Shown: positions 7,021-15,138 of the stretch, piece after piece
Layout of the letters: every line of letters starts with the position of its first letter
Numbering within the stretch: the stretch's first letter is position 1
Position numbers and translations under genes: made by a program
Notes under the pieces: model-generated
Seen by the model: the letters and a program-made list of their open reading frames with translations, nothing else
The model's database searches: none
What the model was told of the DNA's origin: nothing
Origin: Paramicrobacterium fandaimingii
GTDB lineage: Bacteria > Actinomycetota > Actinomycetes > Actinomycetales > Microbacteriaceae
DNA: 64,000 nt
Assembly (NCBI RefSeq): GCF_011751745.2
Contig: NZ_CP061170.1
Coordinates: 930,001 to 994,000 of the forward strand
Reading direction: 5' to 3'

Positions 7021-10000
7021 TCCTCTCTGCCGTAGACGGTCTCGCCCGCCACGATCGTTCGCCTGCAGGTGCCCGCTCCGGCCTCGACGAGTTCGCTGAG
7101 AGCCTCGCGCGGCGTGGTGTCGGCGACGTCGAAGAACGCCAGGTCGGCGAGGGCACCGACGGCAAGCTGCCCGACGCGCTGCGTTCCGGTGCCGAGCCCG
7201 AGCGCGTGGGCACCGCCGAGCGTGACGGCGTGGAACAGCCGTTGGTGCAGATCGCTCTCTGCATACCCCTGGTCGCGTGCGATTCTGTGCAGCTGCGCGA
7301 CGTCTGCGAGGGGGTCGAGGCTCGGCGATGACGACAGCGAGTCGGTGCCGACCCCGATGAGGTTTCCCTCGCGCAGGTAGGCGGCGACCGGCGGTGCGTC
7401 GAGCCCGATCACCTCGTTCGAGCGTGGGCAGAGCGCGACTGCCGTTCCGCGTGCGCGCAGCAGTGAGCGATCGCGCCCCGTCATGTAGATGCCGTGGGCG
7501 ATGTGACAGTCGGGCCCGAGCACGCCGAGCTGGTCGACGAACTGCGTTGAGCTCACTCCAACGCCGCGGCTGCGCAGTGCCCGGAAGCTCTCGGCGTTCA
7601 ATCCCACCCAGGCATCGTCACTTTCGACGTTCTCGTTTTCGAAGTGCGCCTCGGCCAGGTGGATGTGCAGCCGCATGCCGCGGTTGCGCACGACGTCGGG
7701 GATGTCGAGAAGCGGCTGCACCTCGAGCGAATACGGAGCGTGCGGTGAAACGCCGACGCCGGGGGTTGCCGGCATGCTGTCGAGGTCGGCGATCGCTGCA
7801 TCGCGGCCGTGAGCCCGCCAGTCGGCGTTGCTCCAGCCCATGACTTCCCAATACGCAATGCCGTGCAGTCCCGCGTCGTGCAGCGCCGAGACCGCATCGC
7901 GATCTGTGACGACGTCGGCGAGGGCCGTCGTACCCGTGGCGACGGCGAGCCGTGCACCCTCGGCGGCGGCAGCGCTCCAGTCATGGGCTGCGCCGTTGCG
8001 GTCGTAAACCGCGTCGAACGCCGCTGCCCAGTCGTCGAATCCGTCATAGTGCCGAGTCGCCACATCGGCCATGCGCGTGTACTGAAGGTGCGTGTGCGCG
8101 TTGACGAGCCCAGGCGTGATCACGCCATCCCAGTGCTCTTCGGCAAAGTCGATGCCGGCATCCTGCAGAGATTGCAGCACCCAGGGGCGCTCGCCGACGT
8201 GCAGAATGCGATCACCGCGCACCGCGATCGCTCCGTCGCGAATGCGCGGTGCCGTGACCGGGATCACCAGCGGTGCGCTGTACACCGTGACCGTCGCGTG
8301 TGCGGGCTTTTTCGGTGGAATGCTCGGCGCGCTGAGCACATCGTGCGAATAGCGGCTGCGCTCGGGAGCGGACGGCGCGACCGACGGCGGGGCATCAGAG
8401 CTCGTGGATGCTGCGGCGCCATGCCGCGCGCCGAGTGCGAGCAGCGCGATCTCGTTCTCGCGCTCCGGTGCGAGGTGGTGCAAGCCGGGAGCAAGTGCTG
8501 GGGAGTCCGTGAGCACACCAGCCGCGAGAAGCTGCTCGAGGGCAGCGAGCTGGGCGGCGAACGACAGGTCCATGATCTCGATGGGGTTTCCGCCGGATGC
8601 TGTGTAGTTCACGCCGTGCCCGTGCGCGAGCACGATCACATGGTGGTCTCCGAGAGTGAGGTCGCTGACCTGCGGGCCATGCTCGTTCCACATCGCGTTC
8701 GGTGCGTCGAGCTCGCCATCTGTCCCGCCCGCGACGGCGAAGACTGTCTGCTGTGCCGCGGTGCTGATGAGCTGTTCATCGATGGTGCCGCGCACACCGG
8801 ATGCTGACACCACGATGTCCGCACGGCACACGCCCTCCGCTGCCGGCAGCACCTCGAATCCATCGACTTCAGCCGCGAGCGCCCGCACGGGATCGATCTC
8901 TGTGACAATCACCCGGGCACCCAGCGCTCGTGCATGGCGACAGACGCCTTCGCCGACGGGGCCGTACCCGAGCACGAGCCACGCCGCGGTGAGCGGGTCG
9001 CACTCGCTAATGCCGTCCGACCGCGCTTCGTCGAGCAGGTCGACGATGGCGAAGACGCAGGTCTGCCCTGTGCCATACCTGTTGTCGAACAACGTCTTCA
9101 CGCGGGCGTCGTTGACGGGGATTACGGGAACGGCCAACTCGCCGGCGTGATCCATGTCGCGGAGCGGGCGCACGCCGCTCGTTGTTTCTTCCGCGGCGCC
9201 GCGTAGGTGAGCAATGGCATCCGGATGCTCGTGCACGAGGCGAATCAGGTGTGCGCCGTCGTCGATCAGCAGCTGCGGGTGCCAGCGCACCAGATCCTGT
9301 GCCTGCTCGTCGTCTTCGTCGGCCGTCGCATCGGGGGAGCCCAGCACGACGATGCCGCGTGCGCGCAGCGCTGCCGCAGCTTCGGGGTCCACCTCGTTCG
9401 CGGGTGCGAACACGCGCACGTCGGCGCCTGCGCGAGCCAATTCGATCGCGAGCACAGCGGTCTTGGGCTCGAGCACCAGCACGATCCCGATGCGCACTCC
9501 GCGCACGGCGCCGCTTCCCGCGAGGCGCGACGCCAGGGCGCGCGTGACCGGCATCGCTCCCGCCGCCCAATCGATGCGAATCGATCCGCGGTCGGCAAGA
9601 AAATTCTCGTGAACGGGCGTGGAGCTCCAGGCCGGAGCGCGAAGAATATCGGTATCGATGATGACAACCTCGCCCCGCGGGGCGAGTGCGGCACGCAGTC
9701 CATGCGGAAGCACCCGATCGCTTGCCGCGACATGCGCTGCGAGCCCCGATGCGCTGCTCAGCACAGCCGCGTCATCGACGATGATCGGCGCGTGCGAAGC
9801 CGTGTCGTCGTGTGTCGCCGTCGCGTCGTCGAGCCATACGCGCACCGTAGCCCTCTCAGCATCGGTCAGCACATCGAGAAGAATGAGCACATCGCACTCG
9901 TCGATGGCGACGATGTGGCCGCCCATGCCCTGCACGATCGCCCGCAGCGACGCCGCGGCATCCTGATTTCCGATAATGGCAAACCGCGTGCCGGCGACCA

Positions 10001-10097
10001 GACGGTTCGTGATGCGGTTGAACGCCGCGAGAATCGATGCTGCCTGTTCCCGGTGCTCGGCTGAGGGCGAGGGGGCAGAATCGTCGGGGAGCGGCAC
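7017..10097 (-). CDS. Fusion: S-adenosylhomocysteine hydrolase-like domain + SAH/nucleoside deaminase-type amidohydrolase
   Basis: A 1026-residue protein joining two enzymes. Residues 1-195 form an unassigned, partly Rossmann-like lead. Residues about 195-560 match SAH hydrolase (AHCY): the substrate region with AEETTSGV (Glu303/304), the KTLFDN block (Lys334, Asp338, Asn339), NAD loop GYGPVG (377-382) and TEIDP. The AHCY His of GHFDVE is replaced (AGGTDGELD), and the usual AHCY N-terminus is not recognisable. An Ala/Ser/Pro linker (560-600) leads to an amidohydrolase (600-1026) with metal motifs NAHTH, HIHLAEA, HIAHG and GTDS plus CPRSN, as in SAH/MTA or aminofutalosine deaminases. Start GTG 10097 is supported by TACAAT 6 bases upstream; a longer frame to 10298 runs into the preceding gene. 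Substrates are inferred. Confidence 0.82.
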   Translation of the reverse strand: MPLPDDSAPSPSAEHREQAASILAAFNRITNRLVAGTRFAIIGNQDAAASLRAIVQGMGGHIVAIDECDVLILLDVLTDAERATVRVWLDDATATHDDTASHAPIIVDDAAVLSSASGLAAHVAASDRVLPHGLRAALAPRGEVVIIDTDILRAPAWSSTPVHENFLADRGSIRIDWAAGAMPVTRALASRLAGSGAVRGVRIGIVLVLEPKTAVLAIELARAGADVRVFAPANEVDPEAAAALRARGIVVLGSPDATADEDDEQAQDLVRWHPQLLIDDGAHLIRLVHEHPDAIAHLRGAAEETTSGVRPLRDMDHAGELAVPVIPVNDARVKTLFDNRYGTGQTCVFAIVDLLDEARSDGISECDPLTAAWLVLGYGPVGEGVCRHARALGARVIVTEIDPVRALAAEVDGFEVLPAAEGVCRADIVVSASGVRGTIDEQLISTAAQQTVFAVAGGTDGELDAPNAMWNEHGPQVSDLTLGDHHVIVLAHGHGVNYTASGGNPIEIMDLSFAAQLAALEQLLAAGVLTDSPALAPGLHHLAPERENEIALLALGARHGAAASTSSDAPPSVAPSAPERSRYSHDVLSAPSIPPKKPAHATVTVYSAPLVIPVTAPRIRDGAIAVRGDRILHVGERPWVLQSLQDAGIDFAEEHWDGVITPGLVNAHTHLQYTRMADVATRHYDGFDDWAAAFDAVYDRNGAAHDWSAAAAEGARLAVATGTTALADVVTDRDAVSALHDAGLHGIAYWEVMGWSNADWRAHGRDAAIADLDSMPATPGVGVSPHAPYSLEVQPLLDIPDVVRNRGMRLHIHLAEAHFENENVESDDAWVGLNAESFRALRSRGVGVSSTQFVDQLGVLGPDCHIAHGIYMTGRDRSLLRARGTAVALCPRSNEVIGLDAPPVAAYLREGNLIGVGTDSLSSSPSLDPLADVAQLHRIARDQGYAESDLHQRLFHAVTLGGAHALGLGTGTQRVGQLAVGALADLAFFDVADTTPREALSELVEAGAGTCRRTIVAGETVYGREE

Positions 10098-10103
10098 TCG
10101 CTC

Positions 10104-10109
10104 ATTGTA
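10104..10109 (-). promoter_or_regulatory. -10 box of a leaderless promoter (SAH-hydrolase/deaminase fusion)
   Basis: TACAAT on the minus strand stands 6 bases before the GTG at 10097. A possible TTGCAG -35 lies 19 bases further upstream, inside the end of the preceding gene. There is no clear ribosome binding site. Confidence 0.5.
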
Positions 10110-10123
10110 TTGTGTGGCAGTCG

Positions 10124-11158
10124 CTACGCTGCAACGAAGCCCGGCACATACTGCGCACCGCAGGCCTCTGCCAGCGACGACCCGAAAAGCGCTGCTGGCG
10201 TGAACGCGCCGCCCCGCCCCGCCCCATCGAGCAGGCGGCGCGCGATCTCGGCTGGCACAATTCCGGTGAACGTTGACGCGTCGTCGACCCGCAGCCACCC
10301 GTCACGAACCGTGCCGTCCGACCACTCCACATGGGCGTGACCCCACGAATATTCTCGGGGTCGCGGGGCGGCGGGCACCGACATCCGCGCGAGTAACCGT
10401 TGGGCGAATGCGGCGAGGGGTCGAATCGACAAGAGCGCCGTCGCTACGGGCATCACGAATCGAAACGCTCCGGTCGGGGCCATGCTCGATGCGCCGATCA
10501 CAACCGGTGCTCCGCTGGTGCGCGCCGCAGCCGAACCATCGCCAAGGGGCATGCTCGCGGTCAGAACGTCTGTGCCATCCGGAAGGGTGAGTCGCATCCT
10601 GCGGCTTCCCAGTCGCCCGGCGGCTCGATCGCGGTAAGCGAGACCGCCGATCAGTGAAGCGGCGAGCGATTCCCCGACCTTCCCTGCTTCGGTCTCCATC
10701 GAGGGAACCATATCGACGCGAACGCGAGTGGGTGCGGGGCGGCCTTCGAGCAGTTTGACGAGGATGCTTTCGGATGCCGTGACGCCGAACCCGGCCCCCG
10801 TCACCGCGGTCTGCCCCGCAGACGCGAGCTCGGCGTCTCGCTCAAATAGCGAAGAGAAGGCGGCTCTGTCGTTGGCGATGTCAATGTAGTGAACGCCGGT
10901 CGCGATCAGCGCAGCCGCAGTGTCGGCAAACGGAGCGATGGTGTTGATCACGATCTGCGGACGCTGCCGCCGCACCTCGTCGACGATCTCGTCGATCGAC
11001 GCCGAGACGACAGTTCTGCCGCTCTCGCCCGCTGCCGCAGCGAGCCGCTCGGCATTGCGACCGACCAGCACCGGTTCAATGTGGCGTTGCCGCAACTCGG
11101 CGGCGATTTTCTGTGCGCTGCGGCCTGTGCCACCGAGTATCCATACGTCGTTGCTCAT
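10124..11158 (-). CDS. Saccharopine dehydrogenase-like NAD(P)-binding oxidoreductase
   Basis: A 344-residue Rossmann-fold protein. The N-terminus VWILGGTGRSAQKIAAEL carries the GGTGxxA dinucleotide loop, followed by NTIAPFADTAAALIATGVHYIDIAND, characteristic of the saccharopine dehydrogenase / trans-acting enoyl reductase superfamily. The C-terminal half has no recognised catalytic signature. It faces the TetR gene at 11284 across a region with two identical-arm operators, so the regulator probably represses this gene. The fusion gene downstream has its own promoter inside the end region. Physiological substrate unknown. Confidence 0.75.
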   Translation of the reverse strand: MSNDVWILGGTGRSAQKIAAELRQRHIEPVLVGRNAERLAAAAGESGRTVVSASIDEIVDEVRRQRPQIVINTIAPFADTAAALIATGVHYIDIANDRAAFSSLFERDAELASAGQTAVTGAGFGVTASESILVKLLEGRPAPTRVRVDMVPSMETEAGKVGESLAASLIGGLAYRDRAAGRLGSRRMRLTLPDGTDVLTASMPLGDGSAAARTSGAPVVIGASSMAPTGAFRFVMPVATALLSIRPLAAFAQRLLARMSVPAAPRPREYSWGHAHVEWSDGTVRDGWLRVDDASTFTGIVPAEIARRLLDGAGRGGAFTPAALFGSSLAEACGAQYVPGFVAA

Positions 11159-11218
11159 GCGCTGTTCCCATCTCGTCTATGCGCTTCACGTCTGTGTGCT
11201 TCTCGTTGAGCGCATCGT

Positions 11219-11268
11219 GATGACACGCCATGTCATCACCCTACACCGTGATGACATGACGTGTCATC
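11219..11268. promoter_or_regulatory. Paired TetR-type operators between divergent genes
   Basis: Two 19-bp sites share identical arms: GATGACA-N5-TGTCATC at 11219-11237 and again at 11250-11268. Their centres are 31 bp apart, about three helical turns, so two regulator dimers would bind the same face. The second site abuts the tetR -10 box. The site symmetry and position suggest binding by the adjacent TetR protein. Confidence 0.7.
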
Positions 11269-11271
11269 GGC

Positions 11272-11277
11272 TAGGCT
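11272..11277 (+). promoter_or_regulatory. -10 box of a leaderless promoter (tetR)
   Basis: TAGGCT ends 6 bases before the GTG at 11284. Operator 11250-11268 covers its -35 region, which would give autorepression. Confidence 0.5.
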
Positions 11278-11283
11278 GGAACC

Positions 11284-11859
11284 GTGAGCAGATGGGAACC
11301 CGGCGCGCATCGGAGGCTGGAGAAGGCGGCGTTCGAGCTCTTCGCCGAGCGCGGATTCGCGGCGACGACGGTGCCCGAGATCACAGCGCGCGCAGGATTG
11401 AGCACGCGAACCTTTCACCGGTACTTCGCCGACAAGCGCGAGGTGGTCTTCGGCAGCGAAGAGGTGCGAGCGGAGACCGCGCAGGTGCTCGCTGATTCCC
11501 TGCCCGACACCGAACCGCTTGAGCTCATCATGAGCACTCTGCGCATATTCGCCGAGCAGCGTTTCGAGGGTCGGCGCGACGAGGTGCGGCTGCGTCGGGA
11601 GATCGTGAACTCCGACGCGGGGCTACGCGAGCGCGATCTGCAGAAGCGCGAAACGGTAGGGGCGGTCGCGCGTGAGGCGCTGATTGCGCGCGGCGTGCCC
11701 GCCCGGCAGGCGGCGCTGCTCGCCGAGACCGGCGTCACACTGCTCTATGTCTCGGTGCAGGAATGGCTCGGCCGCGACGACGACACCCCGCTTGCAGACA
11801 TCATCGCCGACACGCTCGAGACTCTGCGCTCTGCCCTGATCTCCGACATCGCCGTCTAG
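11284..11859 (+). CDS. TetR family transcriptional regulator
   Basis: A 191-residue one-component repressor. The N-terminal helix-turn-helix (about residues 8-55) shows the family pattern AAFELFAERGFAATTVPEITARAGLSTRTFHRYFADKRE in pieces: a 'TTVPEIT' first helix and the 'STRTFHRYF' recognition helix. The C-terminal ligand domain is not specific. The GTG start at 11284 follows a TAGGCT box at 6 bases. Twin operators lie between it and the divergent oxidoreductase, its likely target. Its TAG stop shares the bases CTAG with the stop of the convergent DinB-like gene. Confidence 0.9.
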   Translation: MSRWEPGAHRRLEKAAFELFAERGFAATTVPEITARAGLSTRTFHRYFADKREVVFGSEEVRAETAQVLADSLPDTEPLELIMSTLRIFAEQRFEGRRDEVRLRREIVNSDAGLRERDLQKRETVGAVAREALIARGVPARQAALLAETGVTLLYVSVQEWLGRDDDTPLADIIADTLETLRSALISDIAV

Positions 11860-12491
11860 CCGATCCGGCGCCGAAGCTCCGCGACACCGTCGTCGTCAAC
11901 ATCCGTGAGAAATTCACTGCGGCCGGCCATGACCATCACCAGGCTCAGCAGCGGTCCCCGCACGAGTGGCCCGCTGCCCGCAGCGAAGTCGGTGTCGCTG
12001 GCCTCCAACGTGAGCCCCTTGACCATCCGATGGCTGTTGACCGCAAAGTCTTTGGCCGCGAAGTACGTCGCAACCTCGCGCACCGCGTCAGGGTCGGGTG
12101 TGAAAGTGATGCCGAGCGGACGCGCGATGTCTTGACCGTGCACGATGACCTCGCCGAGCCACGCGGGGTAGTCTCGCGTCGGCGCGATGGTGAGTGTCAC
12201 CGAGCGACGAAAGTTCTCACGGGTCTCGTCCACAGTGCGGCCGAGGTGCTCGGCGAGGCGGCGGGCATTGTGCCTGTCGGGGTTGAAACCAGCGAAAAGG
12301 ATGCTGCGCAGCCACGCCCACCGTCCGGTATTCGCGGCAGCGGTGAGGTGGGCGACGACCTGCTGCACCGTCCACTCGCCGCACAGTGAGTCGGCGTGCC
12401 ATTGCTGGGCGGTCAGGCCGTCAAGCATGAGTGCAACACGGGCGCGCTCGGCGTGGATGAGCTCCCAGTACTCGTCTGCGGTTCGCGTCAC
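11856..12491 (-). CDS. TIGR03083 family protein (mycothiol-dependent DinB/maleylpyruvate isomerase type)
   Basis: A 211-residue four-helix-bundle protein of the DinB_2/MDMPI_N family, which in actinobacteria includes mycothiol-dependent enzymes. LCGEWTVQQVVAHLTAAA is the conserved segment with a metal-ligand His, and IVHGQDIARPLG supplies the second conserved His. It is a paralogue of the gene at 12508: the two align from the first residues (ADEYWELIHAERARV against TSEVWTLVHTERQRL). The 16-base gap and same direction suggest one transcription unit. Substrate unknown. Confidence 0.8.
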   Translation of the reverse strand: MTRTADEYWELIHAERARVALMLDGLTAQQWHADSLCGEWTVQQVVAHLTAAANTGRWAWLRSILFAGFNPDRHNARRLAEHLGRTVDETRENFRRSVTLTIAPTRDYPAWLGEVIVHGQDIARPLGITFTPDPDAVREVATYFAAKDFAVNSHRMVKGLTLEASDTDFAAGSGPLVRGPLLSLVMVMAGRSEFLTDVDDDGVAELRRRIG

Positions 12492-12507
12492 GTCGTCCTC
12501 ACGATAC

Positions 12508-13152
12508 TCACCGGCGGAGAGCTCGTTCGACCAACAGGTGGGCGCCCGGCCCGGTCAGAAGCTCGGGGTCGATCGCGCGGCCCGACGCAGCGAGGAGGAG
12601 ATCGACGGCTTCGCCCGTCACATCGGGGCCATCGCCCCACGCGTCGCCGGTAGCGGCGTCGACCAGGCGGCATCCTTCCGCGATCTCCCGACCCCCGCCG
12701 AACGATGCCGGTGTGCGAAGTTGATAGGCGAGCGCCTCATGCACCCCGACGCTGGGGTATTCGCCCGGAATCCCGAGTGGGCGGCGAATGTCTTCCCCAT
12801 GAACGATTGCTTCGACGAGCCGCGTTGCGCGGTGTGCCGGTGGTGTTTTTTGCAGGTGCTCTGCCTGGCGGAAGGCTGCCAAGGTCTGCTGCGGGTCGTC
12901 GCGTTTGAAGCGACTCACGCCGTTGTCGTTTGCGCGGTCGAAGTCGCCCCGTGCGCGCACCATGCTCCAGACAAATGCGCGCTTCCCTGTTGTCGCCGTA
13001 TCGACCAGATGGGCGAGCACATCATGGACGCTCCAGCCTCGGCACAGCGACGGAGTCTCCCACTCTGCGAGTGAGAGCGGTGCGAGATCGGCGATCAGGC
13101 GCTGGCGTTCGGTATGCACGAGCGTCCATACCTCAGATGTGGAGAGCGCCAT
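12508..13152 (-). CDS. TIGR03083 family protein, paralogue of the downstream gene
   Basis: A 214-residue DinB_2/MDMPI-type protein with the two family blocks LCRGWSVHDVLAHLVDTA and AIVHGEDIRRPLG, each carrying a conserved His. The ATG at 13152 is preferred over the ATG at 13176 because AAAGGA stands 8 bases before it and because it aligns with the start of the paralogue. It is divergent from the HxlR regulator, and the shared region holds three evenly spaced AGTAGT repeats, suggesting regulation by that protein. A thiol-dependent detoxification role is inference from the family. Confidence 0.8.
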   Translation of the reverse strand: MALSTSEVWTLVHTERQRLIADLAPLSLAEWETPSLCRGWSVHDVLAHLVDTATTGKRAFVWSMVRARGDFDRANDNGVSRFKRDDPQQTLAAFRQAEHLQKTPPAHRATRLVEAIVHGEDIRRPLGIPGEYPSVGVHEALAYQLRTPASFGGGREIAEGCRLVDAATGDAWGDGPDVTGEAVDLLLAASGRAIDPELLTGPGAHLLVERALRR

Positions 13153-13178
13153 CGCGAGCATCCTTTCGCTTCTCATTT

Positions 13179-13226
13179 AGTAGTCAGGGCTATAGTAAGA
13201 GTAGTATGAGCTACGAGTCAAGTAGT
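13179..13226. promoter_or_regulatory. Three AGTAGT direct repeats at exact 21-bp spacing
   Basis: AGTAGT occurs at 13179-13184, 13200-13205 and 13221-13226, each 21 bp apart, two helical turns. The first two units also share G-GCTA and AG in their spacers. They fill the AT-rich gap between the divergent DinB-like gene and the HxlR gene and are the likely operator array of the HxlR protein. Confidence 0.55.
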
Positions 13227-13239
13227 AAAAGGGAGTACG

Positions 13240-13941
13240 ATGGGGTCTATGGGTGGGAGGCGTTCCTATAGTTCGTATAACGACGGGTGCGCGGCTGCTC
13301 ACGCGCTTGATCTCATCGGTGAACGATGGACATTGATCGTGGTGCGCGAGCTTCTTCTCGGGCCCAAGAGGTTCATCGAGCTTCAGAACGACATTCTCGG
13401 GATCAGTCCGGCCGTGCTCTCGCGTCGTCTGCGTGACCTCGAGGCGCGCGGAATCCTGACACGTCACGCGCTGCCAGCGCCAGCCAAAGTCGATGTCTAC
13501 GAGCTCACTGACTGGGGGCATCAGCTGGAGTCGGTCAATACGGCGCTGTCGATGTGGGCCGTCGCGTCGCCGACGCTTCCCTGGGATGCCGACATGAGCC
13601 CCGACACTCTGGTTCTCGCGATGCGCGCGCACGCCCGAGGCGACGCGACTCTCGCTTCGCCGGTGCGGGTCAACCTGTATTTGTCTGACTCGCGGGTCGA
13701 CGAAGCCGAACCTGTCGCGTACTCGGCAGAGGTCACTCAACACGGCGCAACTGTCGAGAAGGCGCCCACTCCGGGCCCGGCCGACGCGGACGTGTACGCC
13801 ACGACGGCCGGTTGGAAGGCCTGCATCCTGGGAGGGGCAAACTTTCGCGACGTGCCGAGCATCAGTGTCGTCGATAGCGCATTCGCCGTCGACGCCCTCG
13901 TGAGGGCGACCAATCTGAACGGGCGTGCTGAAGACGCCTGA
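13240..13941 (+). CDS. HxlR-type winged-helix regulator with C-terminal sensor domain
   Basis: A 233-residue regulator. Residues 10-100 are a typical HxlR winged helix: CAAAHALDLIGERWTLIVV, ELLLGPKRFIELQ and LSRRLRDLEARGILTR. The remaining 130 residues form an additional C-terminal domain resembling the SCP2-like sterol/ligand-binding extensions seen in long actinobacterial HxlR proteins. ATG 13240 follows AAAGGGAG. HxlR proteins often sense electrophiles or quinones, which fits divergence from two thiol-enzyme-like paralogues; this link is inferred. Confidence 0.82.
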   Translation: MGSMGGRRSYSSYNDGCAAAHALDLIGERWTLIVVRELLLGPKRFIELQNDILGISPAVLSRRLRDLEARGILTRHALPAPAKVDVYELTDWGHQLESVNTALSMWAVASPTLPWDADMSPDTLVLAMRAHARGDATLASPVRVNLYLSDSRVDEAEPVAYSAEVTQHGATVEKAPTPGPADADVYATTAGWKACILGGANFRDVPSISVVDSAFAVDALVRATNLNGRAEDA

Positions 13942-13945
13942 TGCG

Positions 13946-14170
13946 CTACAGCGTCATCGCCGCACAACGTCGCGCAACTGCAGATTCGCAGAATCGTCGA
14001 ACTGGTGGGATGTGAGGAGTCACAGCTTGGGCCGGTTCTGCCGCTTCTTCGGGCTCTGCCTCGTCGGACTTCGGCTCGGTCGCCGTGTCGGCTTCCGTCT
14101 CGGCGGCAGCATCCTCGCTTATTGCCGACGACGTGTTGTCGATGCTTGTGCCGTTCAGCGAGCCTGTCAC
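13946..14170 (-). other. Unassigned stretch with a short acidic open frame
   Basis: No convincing gene lies between the HxlR stop and the rhuM fragment. On the minus strand a 74-codon frame reads as a Ser/Thr-rich start then an Ala/Glu-rich acidic stretch (DAAAETEADTATEP), like the tail of a larger actinobacterial protein. It has no binding site or promoter and a stop lies 12 codons above the GTG. It may be a relic of a lost gene or chance. Confidence 0.25.
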
Positions 14171-14270
14171 AGACGAGATCGGGCTTGAAACAACTCAGAT
14201 TGGCATGCCGCTGGAGTATACGTCTCGATGAGCTTCGGGCATTGTCAGCGGTCCAAGGAAGAATGATGCT

Positions 14271-14723
14271 ATGAACGCGATTGAACTGTACGAATCAGCG
14301 TCAGGCGAAATTATTCTTGAAGTGCGCGCAGGCGACGATACTGTCTGGCTGACCCGCCAGCAGATGGCAGCCCTATTTGGACGCGACGTGAAGACCATTG
14401 GTAAACACATCGCAAACGCGCGGAACGAGGAGCTATCGAAGATGTCAGGTGTCGCAAAATTTGCGACACCTGCTTCAGACGGCAAGTCCTACGAAACCGA
14501 GCACTACAATCTCGATGCCGTTCTTTCAGTCGGCTATCGGGTTAAGTCATCAGAGGGTGTTCATTTTCGTCGTTGGGCCACCGACGTCTTGCGCCGGTAC
14601 GTCGAGCTGGGGCAGGTCGTCACGAGAGCTGATGGTGGCGCTGATTATCAAGATGCTCGAAACCGCGTAGCATCCGAAACCTATGTGCACGGGGCTGTGC
14701 GGGTGAGCGCTGCTGTCAACTGA
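14271..14723 (+). pseudogene. rhuM: Truncated RhuM-family protein
   Basis: The first 110 codons match the RhuM (virulence-associated, Fic/Bro-N-linked) family: VWLTRQQMAALFGRDVKTIGKHI, VAKFATPASDGKSYETEHYNLD and VLSVGYRVKSSEGVHFRRWATDVL. Normal members have over 300 residues; here the homology stops soon after RRYVELGQ and the frame closes at residue 150, so the C-terminal two thirds are gone. ATG 14271 has a good binding site AAGGAAG at 14255-14261, so a short protein may still be made. The break lies beside a VapBC module in a degraded islet. Role of intact RhuM is unknown. Confidence 0.75.
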
Positions 14724-15138
14724 GCAGCTCGACCTCGAGGGACTGATGGCGCCCGGCAAATGCGCGGTCAAGGGTCACAACTGAGAGGCCGCGAGCCTGA
14801 GCGAATGCGGCCAGGTAGTCGTCCGTCCACAGCTTGTGGCTTGTGTCGCCCCGGGCGGAAAGGGTCCGCCATACAGATTCGAGGTTCGTAGGTTCCTCGA
14901 GGTGTATCACTCGTTCGTCAGCGCGAAGGCGATCGAGGACTGACCAGCTGTCGGCTCGCGTAAGGGTGTCCTCGCGCATGATGCTCGGATTCGACAGCAA
15001 TCGGAGAAAGCCCATCTCGGTGACTCGACAGAAGACGAGTTCGGAGTCCTGCTGATCAAACCACGACTGCACGGTTGGATGTGCGATATGGCGGCCCCAG
15101 GCGGCCGCGAGCCACACGCCGACATCCAGAAGTTTCAC
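14716..15138 (-). CDS. PIN-domain ribonuclease toxin (VapC-like)
   Basis: A 140-residue PIN-domain protein. Acidic residues expected at the metal site are present: LLDVGVWLAA at the N-terminus, an internal Glu in VTEMGFLRLL, and TDDYLAAFAQ plus TLDRAF near the C-terminus. VapC toxins are Mg-dependent endonucleases that cut tRNA or rRNA. It overlaps the antitoxin gene by 4 bases (ATGA) and its end overlaps the convergent truncated rhuM by 8 bases. It is probably functional judging by intact motifs and normal length. Confidence 0.85.
   Translation of the reverse strand: MKLLDVGVWLAAAWGRHIAHPTVQSWFDQQDSELVFCRVTEMGFLRLLSNPSIMREDTLTRADSWSVLDRLRADERVIHLEEPTNLESVWRTLSARGDTSHKLWTDDYLAAFAQARGLSVVTLDRAFAGRHQSLEVELLS

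Noticed and set aside
10097..10298. Upstream extension of the SAH fusion to an ATG at 10298
   Set aside because: It would overlap the oxidoreductase gene by 175 bases and is not conserved-looking; the TACAAT box supports 10097.
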